Position numbers and translations under genes: made by a program | NCBI RefSeq assembly: GCF_006439355.1 | Contig: NZ_VFTG01000007.1 | Coordinates: 179,298-243,297, forward strand | Length of the DNA: 64,000 nucleotides | Origin: Mesorhizobium sp. B4-1-3 | Lineage (GTDB): Bacteria > Pseudomonadota > Alphaproteobacteria > Rhizobiales > Rhizobiaceae | Direction of reading: 5' to 3' | In this document: in pieces, positions 42,257-50,283 of the stretch | Position numbering within the stretch: position 1 is the first letter of the stretch | Layout: every line of letters begins with the position of its first letter | Notes under the pieces: model-generated | Told to the model about the DNA's origin: nothing | Databases searched by the model: none | Seen by the model: the letters and a program-made list of their open reading frames with translations, nothing else

Positions 42257-42355
42257 GAGTGTCCCTCCGAGTTGTCAAAGCCGTTCGATGCCCCAAGGAC
42301 GGGCGAAGGGAGAGAGTTCCGACAGGGGGTGGGGAAAATTGTTTGGAGCGCCCTC

Positions 42356-42533
42356 TTCCTCGCCCCGCGCGAAACGGGGGAGAGGTGGCGCGGCGAAGCC
42401 GCGACGGAGACGCGCTGCGCCGGATGGTGGGACAAACGCCAACGGCAAATTCCATCTAGTCGGCACTCTACGAAGGCCCCCTCTCCGGCCGCTGCACGGC
42501 CACCTTCTCCACCCGCTTCGCGCGGGCGAGGAA
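42356..42533. repeat. R4: palindromic element copy 4
   Basis: About 178 bp, TTCCTCGCCCCGCGCG ... CGCGCGGGCGAGGAA, with the same internal CGCGGCGAAGCCGCG and GGCCGCTGCACGGCC hairpins as R1-R3 but a diverged centre. Ends 6 bp from the stop codon of the tryptophan dioxygenase gene. Confidence 0.85.
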
Positions 42534-42539
42534 GGAGGC

Positions 42540-43295
42540 TCAGCCCGCCTTCGCCTGCGGCGGGTGGCTGATCGAGTCGCGCACGGTGCCGTATTCGGCG
42601 CCCCAGCGATCGGTCATGTCACAGCGGATGTCCCAGAGCTCGGGGAAGAAGCGGTGGCGGGCGCCGCCTTCGAGAATTTCCACCGGCCTGCCCTTCAGCG
42701 ATTTGGCTCCCAGCCCGATCGAGCGATGGATCAGATAAAGGTGGTTGGCGCGGAACTTCTGGAACAGCTCGTCGAATTCGATCAGCGCCTCGGCCACGAC
42801 ATAGGAATCGCCGTGGTCGTAATGCTCGTCATAGATATCCTCCACGGTCAGCCCGCGGCCATCGAGATAGGCATGCTTGAAGGCCCGCCAAAGATCCGGC
42901 GGCAAGCGCAGCAACAGCTTGAAGCCTGGCGATTCCTGGCCGCTGCCATTGCCGAGCTGCAGGCGGATCTGCTGGTACTCCTTAGGCGACATCGTCTCCA
43001 GGAGATCGAGCTGCGCCGTCATCATGCGCATCAGCCGGTGCACGCGGCCCATCAGCGTGACGATGCGGTGGGTGTCTTGCCTTTCCAGATAGTCGAGCAC
43101 GTCGACCAGCGTGTAGGCGATAAGCTTCATCCAGAGTTCCTCGACCTGGTGCACGATCTGGAACTGCAACTCGTCGGCATTGACCATTTCGGCGAGCGGC
43201 TTCTGGCAGGCGAGCAACCGGTCGCACTTCAGATAGACACCGTAGTCGCGCATCTCGGGCGCCTCGATGCGGGCGTGATAGTCCGTCTTGTCCAT
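42540..43295 (-). CDS. kynA: Tryptophan 2,3-dioxygenase
   Basis: A 251-residue heme dioxygenase opening the indole ring of L-tryptophan to N-formylkynurenine. Family blocks: ELQFQIVHQVEELWMKLI, QIRLQLGNGSGQESPGFK (substrate and heme contacts), and the heme-ligand region LYLIHRSIG. The length is a little short for the family. Divergent from an Lrp-type regulator, as in kynurenine operons, with an inverted repeat between. Other kynurenine genes are not in the window. Confidence 0.88.
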   Translation of the reverse strand: MDKTDYHARIEAPEMRDYGVYLKCDRLLACQKPLAEMVNADELQFQIVHQVEELWMKLIAYTLVDVLDYLERQDTHRIVTLMGRVHRLMRMMTAQLDLLETMSPKEYQQIRLQLGNGSGQESPGFKLLLRLPPDLWRAFKHAYLDGRGLTVEDIYDEHYDHGDSYVVAEALIEFDELFQKFRANHLYLIHRSIGLGAKSLKGRPVEILEGGARHRFFPELWDIRCDMTDRWGAEYGTVRDSISHPPQAKAG

Positions 43296-43362
43296 GGCTC
43301 ATCCTCCTCGTGGGCAGGTTTTCGACCTGGCGGCAAGGATAGCGCTTTCGGCTTGAACATTG

Positions 43363-43395
43363 TTCCTTTCTGTTATTCAGATGGCATGAAAGGAA
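43363..43395. promoter_or_regulatory. Inverted repeat between kynA and the Lrp-type gene
   Basis: TTCCTTTC (43363-43370) and GAAAGGAA (43388-43395) are perfect 8-bp arms 17 bp apart, about 70 bp upstream of kynA and 40 bp before the regulator start. Candidate Lrp-family operator. Confidence 0.5.
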
Positions 43396-43433
43396 GGACG
43401 ATCATCGATCTCTTCCGCCTTATTGGAGAACGA

Positions 43434-43904
43434 ATGATGCTGGATGCCCTCGACCGCAGAATAGTCGCCGCGCTCGAGCGCAACGCGCGCGTCTCGTTCG
43501 GCGAGCTCGCCGAGACGGTCGGCTTGAGCAAGACGCCTTGCTGGAAACGGGTGAAAGCGCTGGAAGAGGCTGGCATTATCCGCGGATATTCGACCCGCAT
43601 CGATCCGGCCGGGATGGGCTTCGGCATCGAGGCCTTCATCCAGGTTTCAATCGACTTCGAGGTGTCGGACGCCTTCGAGGCGGCGGTGAAGAAGCACCCG
43701 CTGATCCGCCGCTGCTACGCTACCACGGGCGAAGCCGACTATCTGCTCCAGATCGTCACCGTCGACATGATGGCGCTCGACCGCATGCTGCGCGAGGAGC
43801 TCAGCCGCCTGCCCGGCGTGCGCCGCACGGTGACCTCGATGGCGATGCGCGAGATCAAGGGCGACATCTCGTTCGCCGAGGCGGCGGCGCGTGCGCTGAG
43901 CTGA
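43434..43904 (+). CDS. Lrp/AsnC family regulator (probable KynR)
   Basis: A 156-residue protein with an N-terminal helix-turn-helix (LDALDRRIVAALERNARVSFGELAETVGLSKTPCWKRVKALEEAG) and a C-terminal RAM/ASNC ligand domain (GIEAFIQVSIDF, GEADYLLQIVTVDM). The ATG at 43434 follows TTGGAGAACGA; an earlier in-frame ATG at 43386 lies inside the palindrome. Divergence from tryptophan dioxygenase suggests a tryptophan- or kynurenine-responsive activator. Confidence 0.85.
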   Translation: MMLDALDRRIVAALERNARVSFGELAETVGLSKTPCWKRVKALEEAGIIRGYSTRIDPAGMGFGIEAFIQVSIDFEVSDAFEAAVKKHPLIRRCYATTGEADYLLQIVTVDMMALDRMLREELSRLPGVRRTVTSMAMREIKGDISFAEAAARALS

Positions 43905-43999
43905 TAAGGCGAGCGCCAAATTGATTTGAAGCGCAGCTCGACAGCACCCTCCGCGGTCGAGCCGTGGCGCCAGCACAACGCCCGAGCGGCATCGCGTCG

Positions 44000-44203
44000 T
44001 TATGGCGATAGGAGGTAAGCTACTGGTTGGAGGACGCGTGATGCGAATAAGGAACCCCCAGCCATGATCGGCTCAGGCTCCCGCGCCACCTTTTCCTTCT
44101 CGGCGTCAGCCTTGCGTTTCGGGCACTCCTCGAAATCATGGTCGCGGCCGCCGCAATAGGAGCAGCATTTGGCGGGGGTGTCGGGGTGGAGCATCAGGGC
44201 CAT
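44000..44203 (-). CDS. Small zinc-knuckle protein
   Basis: A ~67-residue product with a CCHC knuckle, Cys-Ser-Tyr-Cys-Gly-Gly-Arg-Asp-His-Asp-Phe-Glu-Glu-Cys, and a charged helical tail (KRKADAEKEKVA). The start is uncertain (44203 or 44194). Zinc knuckles usually bind single-stranded nucleic acid. Coding character fades at the C-terminus. Confidence 0.4.
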   Translation of the reverse strand: MALMLHPDTPAKCCSYCGGRDHDFEECPKRKADAEKEKVAREPEPIMAGGSLFASRVLQPVAYLLSP

Positions 44204-44288
44204 TCCCAAGAATGCACGAAAAGGTTTCCGGTTGCAGCAATTGCGTGAACCCGCCGCAACAGCCGCCTCACCCATGCTCCAAGAGAGA

Positions 44289-44316
44289 GGAGCTCGCCGC
44301 TTACGCGGCGGGCTCC
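44289..44316 (-). terminator. Terminator-like hairpin after the SPW gene
   Basis: GGAGC-CGCCGC pairs with GCGGCG-GCTCC (one mismatch), loop TTAC; followed on the minus strand by TCTCTCTT. Confidence 0.55.
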
Positions 44317-44330
44317 CATTCAGTCACCGC

Positions 44331-44684
44331 TCACGCATGCGCGTGGGGATGACGGAAGTCCCAGACGGCCCAGGCCGATGCCGCGACCACCAGCACGCCG
44401 AGGACGACATGCGTGGCCATGACATGCGTGTCAGCCGCGAAGTGTAGCAACCAGGGCGACACGATCAGCCAGAGCCCGAGGACCGCACTGACCCATTCTT
44501 CCCACTCGGCGAACACCGAAAGCGTCGCGAGCGCCAGCGCGCCGAGGAGAACGCCGACAATCCAGGCGTTCCACGCGGGCACCATCGCCGCGGTGAATCC
44601 GATGACCCAAGGTGAAATGAACAGGCAGATCGCGAGGACCAGAGTGATCCAGTCCAGGCTCTTTCTTGCTTCCATCATTGCCAT
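44331..44684 (-). CDS. SPW repeat membrane protein
   Basis: A 117-residue four-helix protein with two Ser-Pro-Trp repeats, FISPWVIGF and IVSPWLLHF, each preceded by a WITLVLAICL/WVSAVLGLWL helix. These are hallmarks of the SPW family. GGAGGTTGTC precedes ATG 44684. A His-rich C-terminus (HPHAHA) is present. Function unknown, often stress-linked. Confidence 0.85.
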   Translation of the reverse strand: MAMMEARKSLDWITLVLAICLFISPWVIGFTAAMVPAWNAWIVGVLLGALALATLSVFAEWEEWVSAVLGLWLIVSPWLLHFAADTHVMATHVVLGVLVVAASAWAVWDFRHPHAHA

Positions 44685-44881
44685 GACAACCTCCATGGAT
44701 GAAGCTTGACCAAAGCAACTGTATCCGCGTGGACATTGCACGCTCATTGATGATGTAGCTACGCTTTCGCGGTGCTGCAAGGAGGTGCCGGCGACCGCAA
44801 CCCTTGTTCTACCCTGTGCATTTTTTTCGTCTTGGCGGCAAGGCGCAAATCGCGCCGGCGGCGGCCACTGGATCCAACGCC

Positions 44882-45937
44882 TCAAACGCTGAAATTGCTG
44901 TCCGTGTCGGCGCCGAGCTGCGGCACGACGATCGCCTCGATCGGTGCGTCAAGCGTCCACTTCACGCCGGCGGGCGAGCGTTCGAGGCTGGAGGAACCGC
45001 TCAGCGACTGCGGCGCCACCCGCTGCAGCACCACCGTGCCGAACCCCTTGCGCTCGGGCGCCTTGCGCGCGGTTGCGACCTTATCCGATGTCTCATGCCA
45101 GAGAAGATGAAAACGTCGCTGCGCCTCGGGACCGGTCTCCACCTTCCAAGTGATTTCGATATGGCCGCCCCCTGAGGCCAGCGCGCCATATTTGGACGAG
45201 TTGGTGCCGAGCTCGTGGAAGGCCATGCCGAGATTCTGCACGGCATTCGACTGCAAGGTCAGAAGCGGCCCGGACATCGAGATGCGGTCTTCATGGCCGA
45301 AAGGCTTCAGATGCTCCTGGACTAGGTCGAACAGGCTGGCGCCGGCCCATTCCGAGGTGACCAGAAGGTCGTGCGAGCGTGACAGCGCCATGATGCGGGC
45401 GCGGATCAGTTCCTCGAACTCGCCGGGGTCGGTCGAGCGCTTGCTGGTTTCCCTGACCATCGACAGGATCACCGCGAACTGGTTCTTCACGCGGTGGTTG
45501 ACCTCGCGCATCAAGAACCGGATGCGGCGCTCGCTTTCCTTGGCGGGCGTAATGTCGCGAGCGATCTGCGAGGCGCCGATGATCTCGCCTGCGCTGTTCC
45601 TGATCGGCGACACCGTGATCGACACGGCGATCAGTGAGCCATCCTTGCGCTTGCGCGTCGTCTCGTGACTTCCCACACCCTCGCCCCGGCGGATGCGGCC
45701 GATAATCTCGGCTTCCTCACCGTACATATGCTCGGGGAGCAGCATCAGGATAGACTGGCCCACGGCCTCTTCGGCGGTATAGCCGAACATGCGCTCGGCC
45801 GCTTGGTTCCAGTCGGTGATGATGCTGTTCAGGTTCTTGCCGATGATGGCGTCGTAAGACGAATCGACAATCGCCGCGAGGCGCGCGTCGGCATTGGCGT
45901 TCTGTCGGAATATCCCCCCATAACTTGTCATGTTCAT
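44882..45937 (-). CDS. PAS domain HWE-family histidine kinase
   Basis: A 351-residue sensor kinase without membrane helices. A PAS domain (about 16-130, YDAIIGKNLNSIITDWNQAAERMFGY... with SHETTRKRKDGS) is followed by the HWE kinase core: phospho-acceptor His148 in EVNHRVKNQFAVI, FHELGTNSSKYGAL (N box) and the HLLWHE motif. HWE kinases are common in rhizobia and many feed the PhyR/EcfG general stress pathway. That link here is inference. No response regulator is adjacent. Confidence 0.9.
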   Translation of the reverse strand: MNMTSYGGIFRQNANADARLAAIVDSSYDAIIGKNLNSIITDWNQAAERMFGYTAEEAVGQSILMLLPEHMYGEEAEIIGRIRRGEGVGSHETTRKRKDGSLIAVSITVSPIRNSAGEIIGASQIARDITPAKESERRIRFLMREVNHRVKNQFAVILSMVRETSKRSTDPGEFEELIRARIMALSRSHDLLVTSEWAGASLFDLVQEHLKPFGHEDRISMSGPLLTLQSNAVQNLGMAFHELGTNSSKYGALASGGGHIEITWKVETGPEAQRRFHLLWHETSDKVATARKAPERKGFGTVVLQRVAPQSLSGSSSLERSPAGVKWTLDAPIEAIVVPQLGADTDSNFSV

Positions 45938-45988
45938 TAATTAGGGCCGACGGAGAAGCAGGGCAACGCGTCGTGGTGTGGCACCCAC

Positions 45989-46231
45989 TTACCGTTTGGA
46001 GTCATTGGCGCCATTGCCCATCCTCTCCGCCGATATCACGCCAAAATCTTGCGACTTTGCGCCTGCGTCGGCGGTCAAAAACCCATCCGACGAAAGCCCA
46101 CGGCGCAACAACTCGCGCACTGCGGCCGATCGGCTCGGCATGCGCTTTTCGAAACGCCAGTTCTCCAGCGCCGCCAGTTCCTCGTCGGTCAGCATGATCT
46201 GCAACCTTTGCGGCCGCTCGAGTTCAGCCAT
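45989..46231 (-). CDS. Ribbon-helix-helix protein
   Basis: An 80-residue DNA-binding protein of the CopG/Arc type: RPQRLQIMLTDEELAALENWRFEKRMPSRSAAVRELLRRGL holds the ribbon and two helices. GAAGGAGGCAGGC precedes the ATG at 46231. No toxin-like gene is adjacent, so it may be a stand-alone regulator of the neighbouring kinase region. Confidence 0.8.
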   Translation of the reverse strand: MAELERPQRLQIMLTDEELAALENWRFEKRMPSRSAAVRELLRRGLSSDGFLTADAGAKSQDFGVISAERMGNGANDSKR

Positions 46232-46497
46232 GCCTGCCTCCTTCACAGACAAAATGCCACGAATGAGTAAGTGCCTCATTCCACGTAGAAGTAGGATTCG
46301 CCGTATAAGGCGTCAAGGACGCTTAAGCCATAAACGGAGGAACAGACTAACGAAACCAATCATGCATCGAAACCACATTTGTTGGTCTATGCTAACTAAT
46401 TGATATTTCTATCCGATTTGGCTTTTTTGCTTGCCATCCAGGATGGTCCGGCGCATGATGACGATCGAGGGATAACCTCCAGGGAAGGAGGCCTTCC

Positions 46498-46833
46498 ATG
46501 TTCCAACGATTTTCCATCCGGTTGCGCGACGACGCTCATCACAGGGTCCAGCGGGCCTTTCGGATCAGGGGTATCGTCAACATCATCCGGCTTTCGGAAG
46601 AGATCAGGTTGAGCAACCTGACCGAGAACATCGCCCGTGAGGACATCGAAGATCTGGTGTTGCGGATAGCGCAGCTTTACGGGGCGCCGATCGAGTTCGA
46701 CGACGATGCCCGGACGGCGCTTGATCTACCCAGCGACTTCGGCCAAGACAACCGTAACGATCTTGAAAAGATGTTGGATAGCCGGACGTGCGGCGATATC
46801 CCCAGCGATCTGCTGCAGGTGGCGCGGGAATAG
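46498..46833 (+). CDS. Hypothetical protein
   Basis: A 111-residue soluble protein (MFQRFSIRLRDDAHHRVQRAFRIRG then LSNLTENIAREDIEDLVLRIAQLYGAPIEF...). Excellent ribosome site GGAAGGAGGCC. The central IEDLVLRIAQLY helix and acidic C-terminus look conserved, but I recognise no family. Confidence 0.6.
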   Translation: MFQRFSIRLRDDAHHRVQRAFRIRGIVNIIRLSEEIRLSNLTENIAREDIEDLVLRIAQLYGAPIEFDDDARTALDLPSDFGQDNRNDLEKMLDSRTCGDIPSDLLQVARE

Positions 46834-46865
46834 CGCAGCCCTTCAGGCAGGCGCCAGACTCGTGC

Positions 46866-47087
46866 TCACGCCTTCTTGCTACGCTTCGGCACGGATTTCT
46901 TCGGCGGGGGCGCGGGCGCGTCCGCTTCCTGGGCGAGCCTGGCGGCGCGCAATCTCTTCGTCTTGGCCTCCCTCGCAGTTGCTTCCAGATCCACGATCTG
47001 CCGCGCGACGCGAGACGTCATGTCGGTTTTGGCTTCCGTTCGGGACGGAACCGGCTTGAACAGACTGGTATCCGATAGGGACTTCAT
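46866..47087 (-). CDS. Hypothetical basic helical protein
   Basis: A 73-residue protein with a central charged helix (MTSRVARQIVDLEATAREAKTKRLRAARLAQEADA) and a Pro/Lys-rich tail. AAGGAGAAGAA precedes the ATG. It lies downstream of a cspA terminator on the same strand. Function unknown. Confidence 0.55.
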   Translation of the reverse strand: MKSLSDTSLFKPVPSRTEAKTDMTSRVARQIVDLEATAREAKTKRLRAARLAQEADAPAPPPKKSVPKRSKKA

Positions 47088-47106
47088 TTCTTCTCCTTAA
47101 TCAAAA

Positions 47107-47129
47107 AAGGCCGGGCAAAGCCCGACCTT
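47107..47129 (-). terminator. Rho-independent terminator of cspA
   Basis: A 10-bp stem with one mismatch (AAGGCCGGGC / GCCCGACCTT), loop AAA; on the minus strand followed by TTTT. Confidence 0.8.
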
Positions 47130-47192
47130 CTCCAACGCGCCTGCGAGGCCGATGCCAGTACATCCGTGGTCATTGACCCTGAGGCGCTGTGA

Positions 47193-47402
47193 TCAGGCGG
47201 CTTGCAGATTTTCGGCAGAACTTTTGCCGTTGCGGGCATCCTTCACGATATCGAAGCTGACCTTCTGGCCTTCGACCAGCGAGCGCAGTCCGGCGCGCTC
47301 AACGGCCGAGATATGAACGAACACATCGGGCTGGCCATTGCCGACCTCGATAAATCCGAAGCCTTTGGTGGAATTGAAAAACTTTACGGTTCCAGAGCTC
47401 AT
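47193..47402 (-). CDS. cspA: Cold-shock protein, CspA family
   Basis: A 69-residue single cold-shock domain that binds single-stranded RNA and DNA. RNP1-like KGFGFIE (13-19) and RNP2-like VFVHIS (27-32) are intact. The 5' region contains a TTGGTC-GCCT-GACCAA hairpin (47440-47455), as expected for structured csp leaders. GGAAATCGC precedes the ATG. Confidence 0.93.
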   Translation of the reverse strand: MSSGTVKFFNSTKGFGFIEVGNGQPDVFVHISAVERAGLRSLVEGQKVSFDIVKDARNGKSSAENLQAA

Positions 47403-47641
47403 TGCGATTTCCTTTCAAATCGACGTAAATTATCGCCGCTTGGTCGCCTGACCAAACGCCGGGTTCTTCGAAATTGAGAGGGAATATCGTTGGGCGCTAA
47501 GGCGCGAAAACAACGTTCGTTCAACAAGATCGATTGTCGATACATAGCGCTTAATTCTCACTTTCGCAAGGGAGGCTGAGATAATACTCGCGCCATGCCT
47601 CGAACCCGGATGGAAGGCGGATTTGGCCACTGGGCGTGCGC

Positions 47642-48055
47642 CTAAGCGCTGGCGTTCAATCCGTGTAGCACCGCAAGGCCGGTTTCATACCTGGCTGGAG
47701 AAAGCCCTGCCTGATGTGCCTGCCACAGATTATCTTTCAGATCAGCTTCCTTGACCGACCTGGCGAGCGGATTCGAGGCCGCGCGGCAAATGAACCCCTG
47801 CTCGCTTTCGTCCATCCGTGTCGTCAGCGCATCGACGGCCGCGACAACGGATGAACTGAATCCAGCCTGCTCAAGCCGCTCAAGGGTCCAGCCCTCGCCC
47901 TTTTCTATAACGTCATGCAAATACGCGACGGTCTTTTCATCCAACGTCTCGACCGCATCGGCGACGCGCCTCAGGTGTTCGATATAGGGTCGGCCGGTTT
48001 TGTCATTCTGGCCACTATGGGCGTGCTCGGCGATCTTGGCTGCCCGGTGGAGCAT
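47642..48055 (-). CDS. HD-domain protein related to (p)ppGpp hydrolases
   Basis: A 137-residue protein matching the small Mesh1/SpoT-like HD hydrolase fold: AAKIAEHAHSGQNDKTGRPYIEHLRRVADAV, the HD pair in AYLHDVIEKGEGWTLERL, and VKEADLKDNLW. The metal-binding His and Asp positions are conserved. It lacks a synthetase domain, so it could act as a small alarmone or nucleotide hydrolase. ATG 48055 is chosen for its GGAAGAATC site. Confidence 0.75.
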   Translation of the reverse strand: MLHRAAKIAEHAHSGQNDKTGRPYIEHLRRVADAVETLDEKTVAYLHDVIEKGEGWTLERLEQAGFSSSVVAAVDALTTRMDESEQGFICRAASNPLARSVKEADLKDNLWQAHQAGLSPARYETGLAVLHGLNASA

Positions 48056-48259
48056 GATTCTTCCAATCATCGAAAATGAAGCCCGCCCCGGCGAGGGACG
48101 GCCGAGGCGGGCTTGCTCGGTCTGAGCCTGGATGGCACGCCTTTCGCGGGGGGAGCGGGGCTGCGCGCCATCCTGCATTCATGAACATCGGCGCCGGGCG
48201 AATGTTCCGCCGCTTGCGGATTTTTGAGACCACGACCTCCGAGACGCAGCTAAAAAGAA

Positions 48260-48279
48260 GCCCGGACCAGGAGCCGGGC
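48260..48279 (-). terminator. Orphan minus-strand terminator, possible 3' end of a small RNA
   Basis: GCCCGG with CCGGGC, 8-base loop, followed on the minus strand by TTCTTTTT. Upstream on that strand (to about 48400) no supported gene is present, so a small RNA of about 100-150 nt is a possibility. Confidence 0.45.
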
Positions 48280-48417
48280 AGGAGAGGTCTTGGGAACATG
48301 CTGACCGGAGGGGCCTGGCTCAGCGCTCGCCAATTTGCCGGTCCATTATGACGGCCAGATGAACCATATCTCCCATATCTCCGGGGCCCGGCGTTGCTGG
48401 ACAAACGCTTTTCGGCA

Positions 48418-48442
48418 GGAACCTGGCGACCGCGCTGCCGTT
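48418..48442 (+). promoter_or_regulatory. EcfG-type promoter of the CsbD gene
   Basis: GGAAC (48418-48422), 16 bases, CGTT (48439-48442), an exact consensus match 29 bases before the start codon. Confidence 0.75.
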
Positions 48443-48471
48443 AGCCTTCGTGTTCAACAGGAGGTCCTGCA

Positions 48472-48675
48472 ATGGATTGGAACCGCGTCGAAGGCAATTG
48501 GAGACAGGTGAAGGGCAAGGTCAAGGAACAGTGGGGAAAACTCACCGACGATGACCTCGATCGCATCGCGGGCAAGCGCGATCAGCTTGAAGGCAAGATC
48601 CAGGAACGCTACGGCCTTGAGAAGGATCGTGTTCGCCGCGATGTCGACGACTGGTACAGCATGCAAGGCTGGTAG
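48472..48675 (+). CDS. CsbD family stress protein
   Basis: A 67-residue protein: MDWNRVEGNWRQVKGKVKEQWGKLTDDDLDRIAGKRDQLEGKIQ is the classic CsbD repeat region, and the C-terminus ends DDWYSMQGW. CsbD proteins are small, abundant general-stress proteins of unclear function. AGGAGGTCCTGCA precedes the ATG. An exact EcfG promoter and a terminator flank it, making it a clean single-gene stress unit. Confidence 0.93.
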   Translation: MDWNRVEGNWRQVKGKVKEQWGKLTDDDLDRIAGKRDQLEGKIQERYGLEKDRVRRDVDDWYSMQGW

Positions 48676-48695
48676 CAGGCCTGCTCGCTGAACGA

Positions 48696-48722
48696 AGGGC
48701 GCTGTCTTCGCGGCAGCGCCCT
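48696..48722 (+). terminator. Rho-independent terminator of the CsbD gene
   Basis: AGGGCGCTG with CAGCGCCCT, 9-base loop, followed by TTTTT. Confidence 0.9.
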
Positions 48723-48737
48723 TTTTATGGGATCAGT

Positions 48738-50030
48738 TCAAGAGCGCGCGAGGCGGCCGCGTATCTCCGCCTCGATCCCACGGTCAAGGGGCATGGGCAA
48801 ATCGGCGGGCTTGCCAGGGCCGAGCTCCGACAGAGCAGCGGCATCGCGGCGGAATTTTGCGAACGACACCGTGCAGCCCTGCTCCAGCCAACCGGAAGCG
48901 TGGAGGATAAAGCTCGCGCCGGAGGCCATCGCCGCCGAGAGCACCCTGCCCCCTTCGGCGCCCGATTGCGCATCGTCGATCTTGGCCGAGGTGATCGCGC
49001 CGTCGCCGCGCACCGGCACGCCGAGCCGCCTGCCCAATCCGGCCGCGTGGAACTGGACGAGCTGCGAAGCCGGGTCCCCGAAATCGGGCAGCATCCGACG
49101 CATGTCGAAGGGATAGGCGAGGATGCCCATCACCACCGGCGCGCCGGGACACCAGAGCTGCGACAGCGCAAGCCCGGCAAGCACCTCGGCATAACCTTGG
49201 ACAAGCGCGCCGGCCACGGTGACGGGCGACGTCGCGCCCATCATCATGTAGGACGAGACCATGCTCGCCTCGCCCTTCAGCGCGATGGTCCGCAGACACT
49301 TCAACGGGTTCGGCCAATAGGTGAGCGGTGGCGTGGTGTTGATCAGGTGGAGAAGGTTGCACTCGCCGGCAGACGCCGGCCGCCTGACCGCGGCGGTGGT
49401 CAGGTCGATCACCGCCTCAGCGGCCGCCGACGAAGCGATGCTGCCCATGAACGGCTTGTCAGAGCGGCTGAGATGCGCAAGCAGAATCTCCAGCGGCCGC
49501 CGGTCTTCAGAGACGTCCTCCATCACGCAGATCATCTGCCCGGTGTTGGTGAGCCCCGGCGCGGCATGCGCGGCAGCGACAAGCTCGCCGTAGATCTGCC
49601 GGCTGCCCGCCCGCCTAGCCCCATTGTCGAGCACGACATTGGGCGCGCCGTAGATCGGCGCGAAGACCGGCGCCGCGCTCACGCCGATCGGCGTGTCCTG
49701 CGCGGCATTCCTGCCACGCAGCAGGAACTTTGCCGGCGCGTCCCGGCGTATGATGCGGCGCAGTTCGGCGCCATCCAGGCGCACGACATCCCCGGTCGCC
49801 ACGCCACCGGCCTGTTTGAGAATGTCGATGGTCTGCGGATCGTCCAGGAAGCGGATGCCGGTTTCCTCAAGGACCCGGTCGGCCGACTTCTCGATCGTCT
49901 CCAGCCCGGCCTCGTCGCGTTCGGGACGATAGACCGCGGCAACGAAATCGACCGCCGCGCGATGTTCATTTGGCCATGAAACCGGCACGCAACTCCCCCG
50001 GCCGGCACAAAGGTTCGATGAGGCCGGCAT
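48738..50030 (-). CDS. Trimethylamine methyltransferase (MttB) family protein, short form
   Basis: A ~430-residue TIM-barrel protein of the MttB superfamily (VLEETGIRFLDDPQTIDILKQAGG; FAPIYGAPNVVLDNGARRAGS; GEASMVSSYMMMGATSPVTVAGALVQGYAEVLAGL). There is no in-frame stop that could be pyrrolysine, so it is a non-Pyl member, many of which demethylate glycine betaine or related quaternary amines. It ends soon after FRRDAAALSELGPGKPA, tens of residues earlier than usual, so the C-terminus appears truncated or diverged. Start uncertain. Confidence 0.75.
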   Translation of the reverse strand: MPASSNLCAGRGSCVPVSWPNEHRAAVDFVAAVYRPERDEAGLETIEKSADRVLEETGIRFLDDPQTIDILKQAGGVATGDVVRLDGAELRRIIRRDAPAKFLLRGRNAAQDTPIGVSAAPVFAPIYGAPNVVLDNGARRAGSRQIYGELVAAAHAAPGLTNTGQMICVMEDVSEDRRPLEILLAHLSRSDKPFMGSIASSAAAEAVIDLTTAAVRRPASAGECNLLHLINTTPPLTYWPNPLKCLRTIALKGEASMVSSYMMMGATSPVTVAGALVQGYAEVLAGLALSQLWCPGAPVVMGILAYPFDMRRMLPDFGDPASQLVQFHAAGLGRRLGVPVRGDGAITSAKIDDAQSGAEGGRVLSAAMASGASFILHASGWLEQGCTVSFAKFRRDAAALSELGPGKPADLPMPLDRGIEAEIRGRLARS

Positions 50031-50283
50031 GCCGGAATATCCGGATTCGGCTTACCTTGGCGACGCTCCCGGCGCGCCACCTTGCGTCGCATCCGGAAAG
50101 GCGCGGCTGCCGGCGGCTCCGGCCGCGATGCGCTCCTCCGCATTCCGCGAGAGAAAAAGCGCCGAGTTATCAAATGTTAGCGCACTGTGTCCAACAACCC
50201 CATACCTCGTCAAACGCGCCTGTTTTGAATCACTTGTGACATCCCTGTGACCGGGCCGCTCGGCCCGCTCATGGAAGACATGA

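Larger units (their letters stand above)
48056..48471. other. Intergenic region with orphan terminator and EcfG promoter
   Basis: About 415 bp between the HD-domain gene and the CsbD gene without a convincing gene. It holds a minus-strand terminator (48260-48279) not belonging to any supported gene, and the CsbD promoter at 48418-48442. Confidence 0.5.

Noticed and set aside
48015..48404. Possible minus-strand gene between the HD-domain and CsbD genes
   Set aside because: Poor composition, no ribosome site, and it crosses the minus-strand terminator at 48260-48279.
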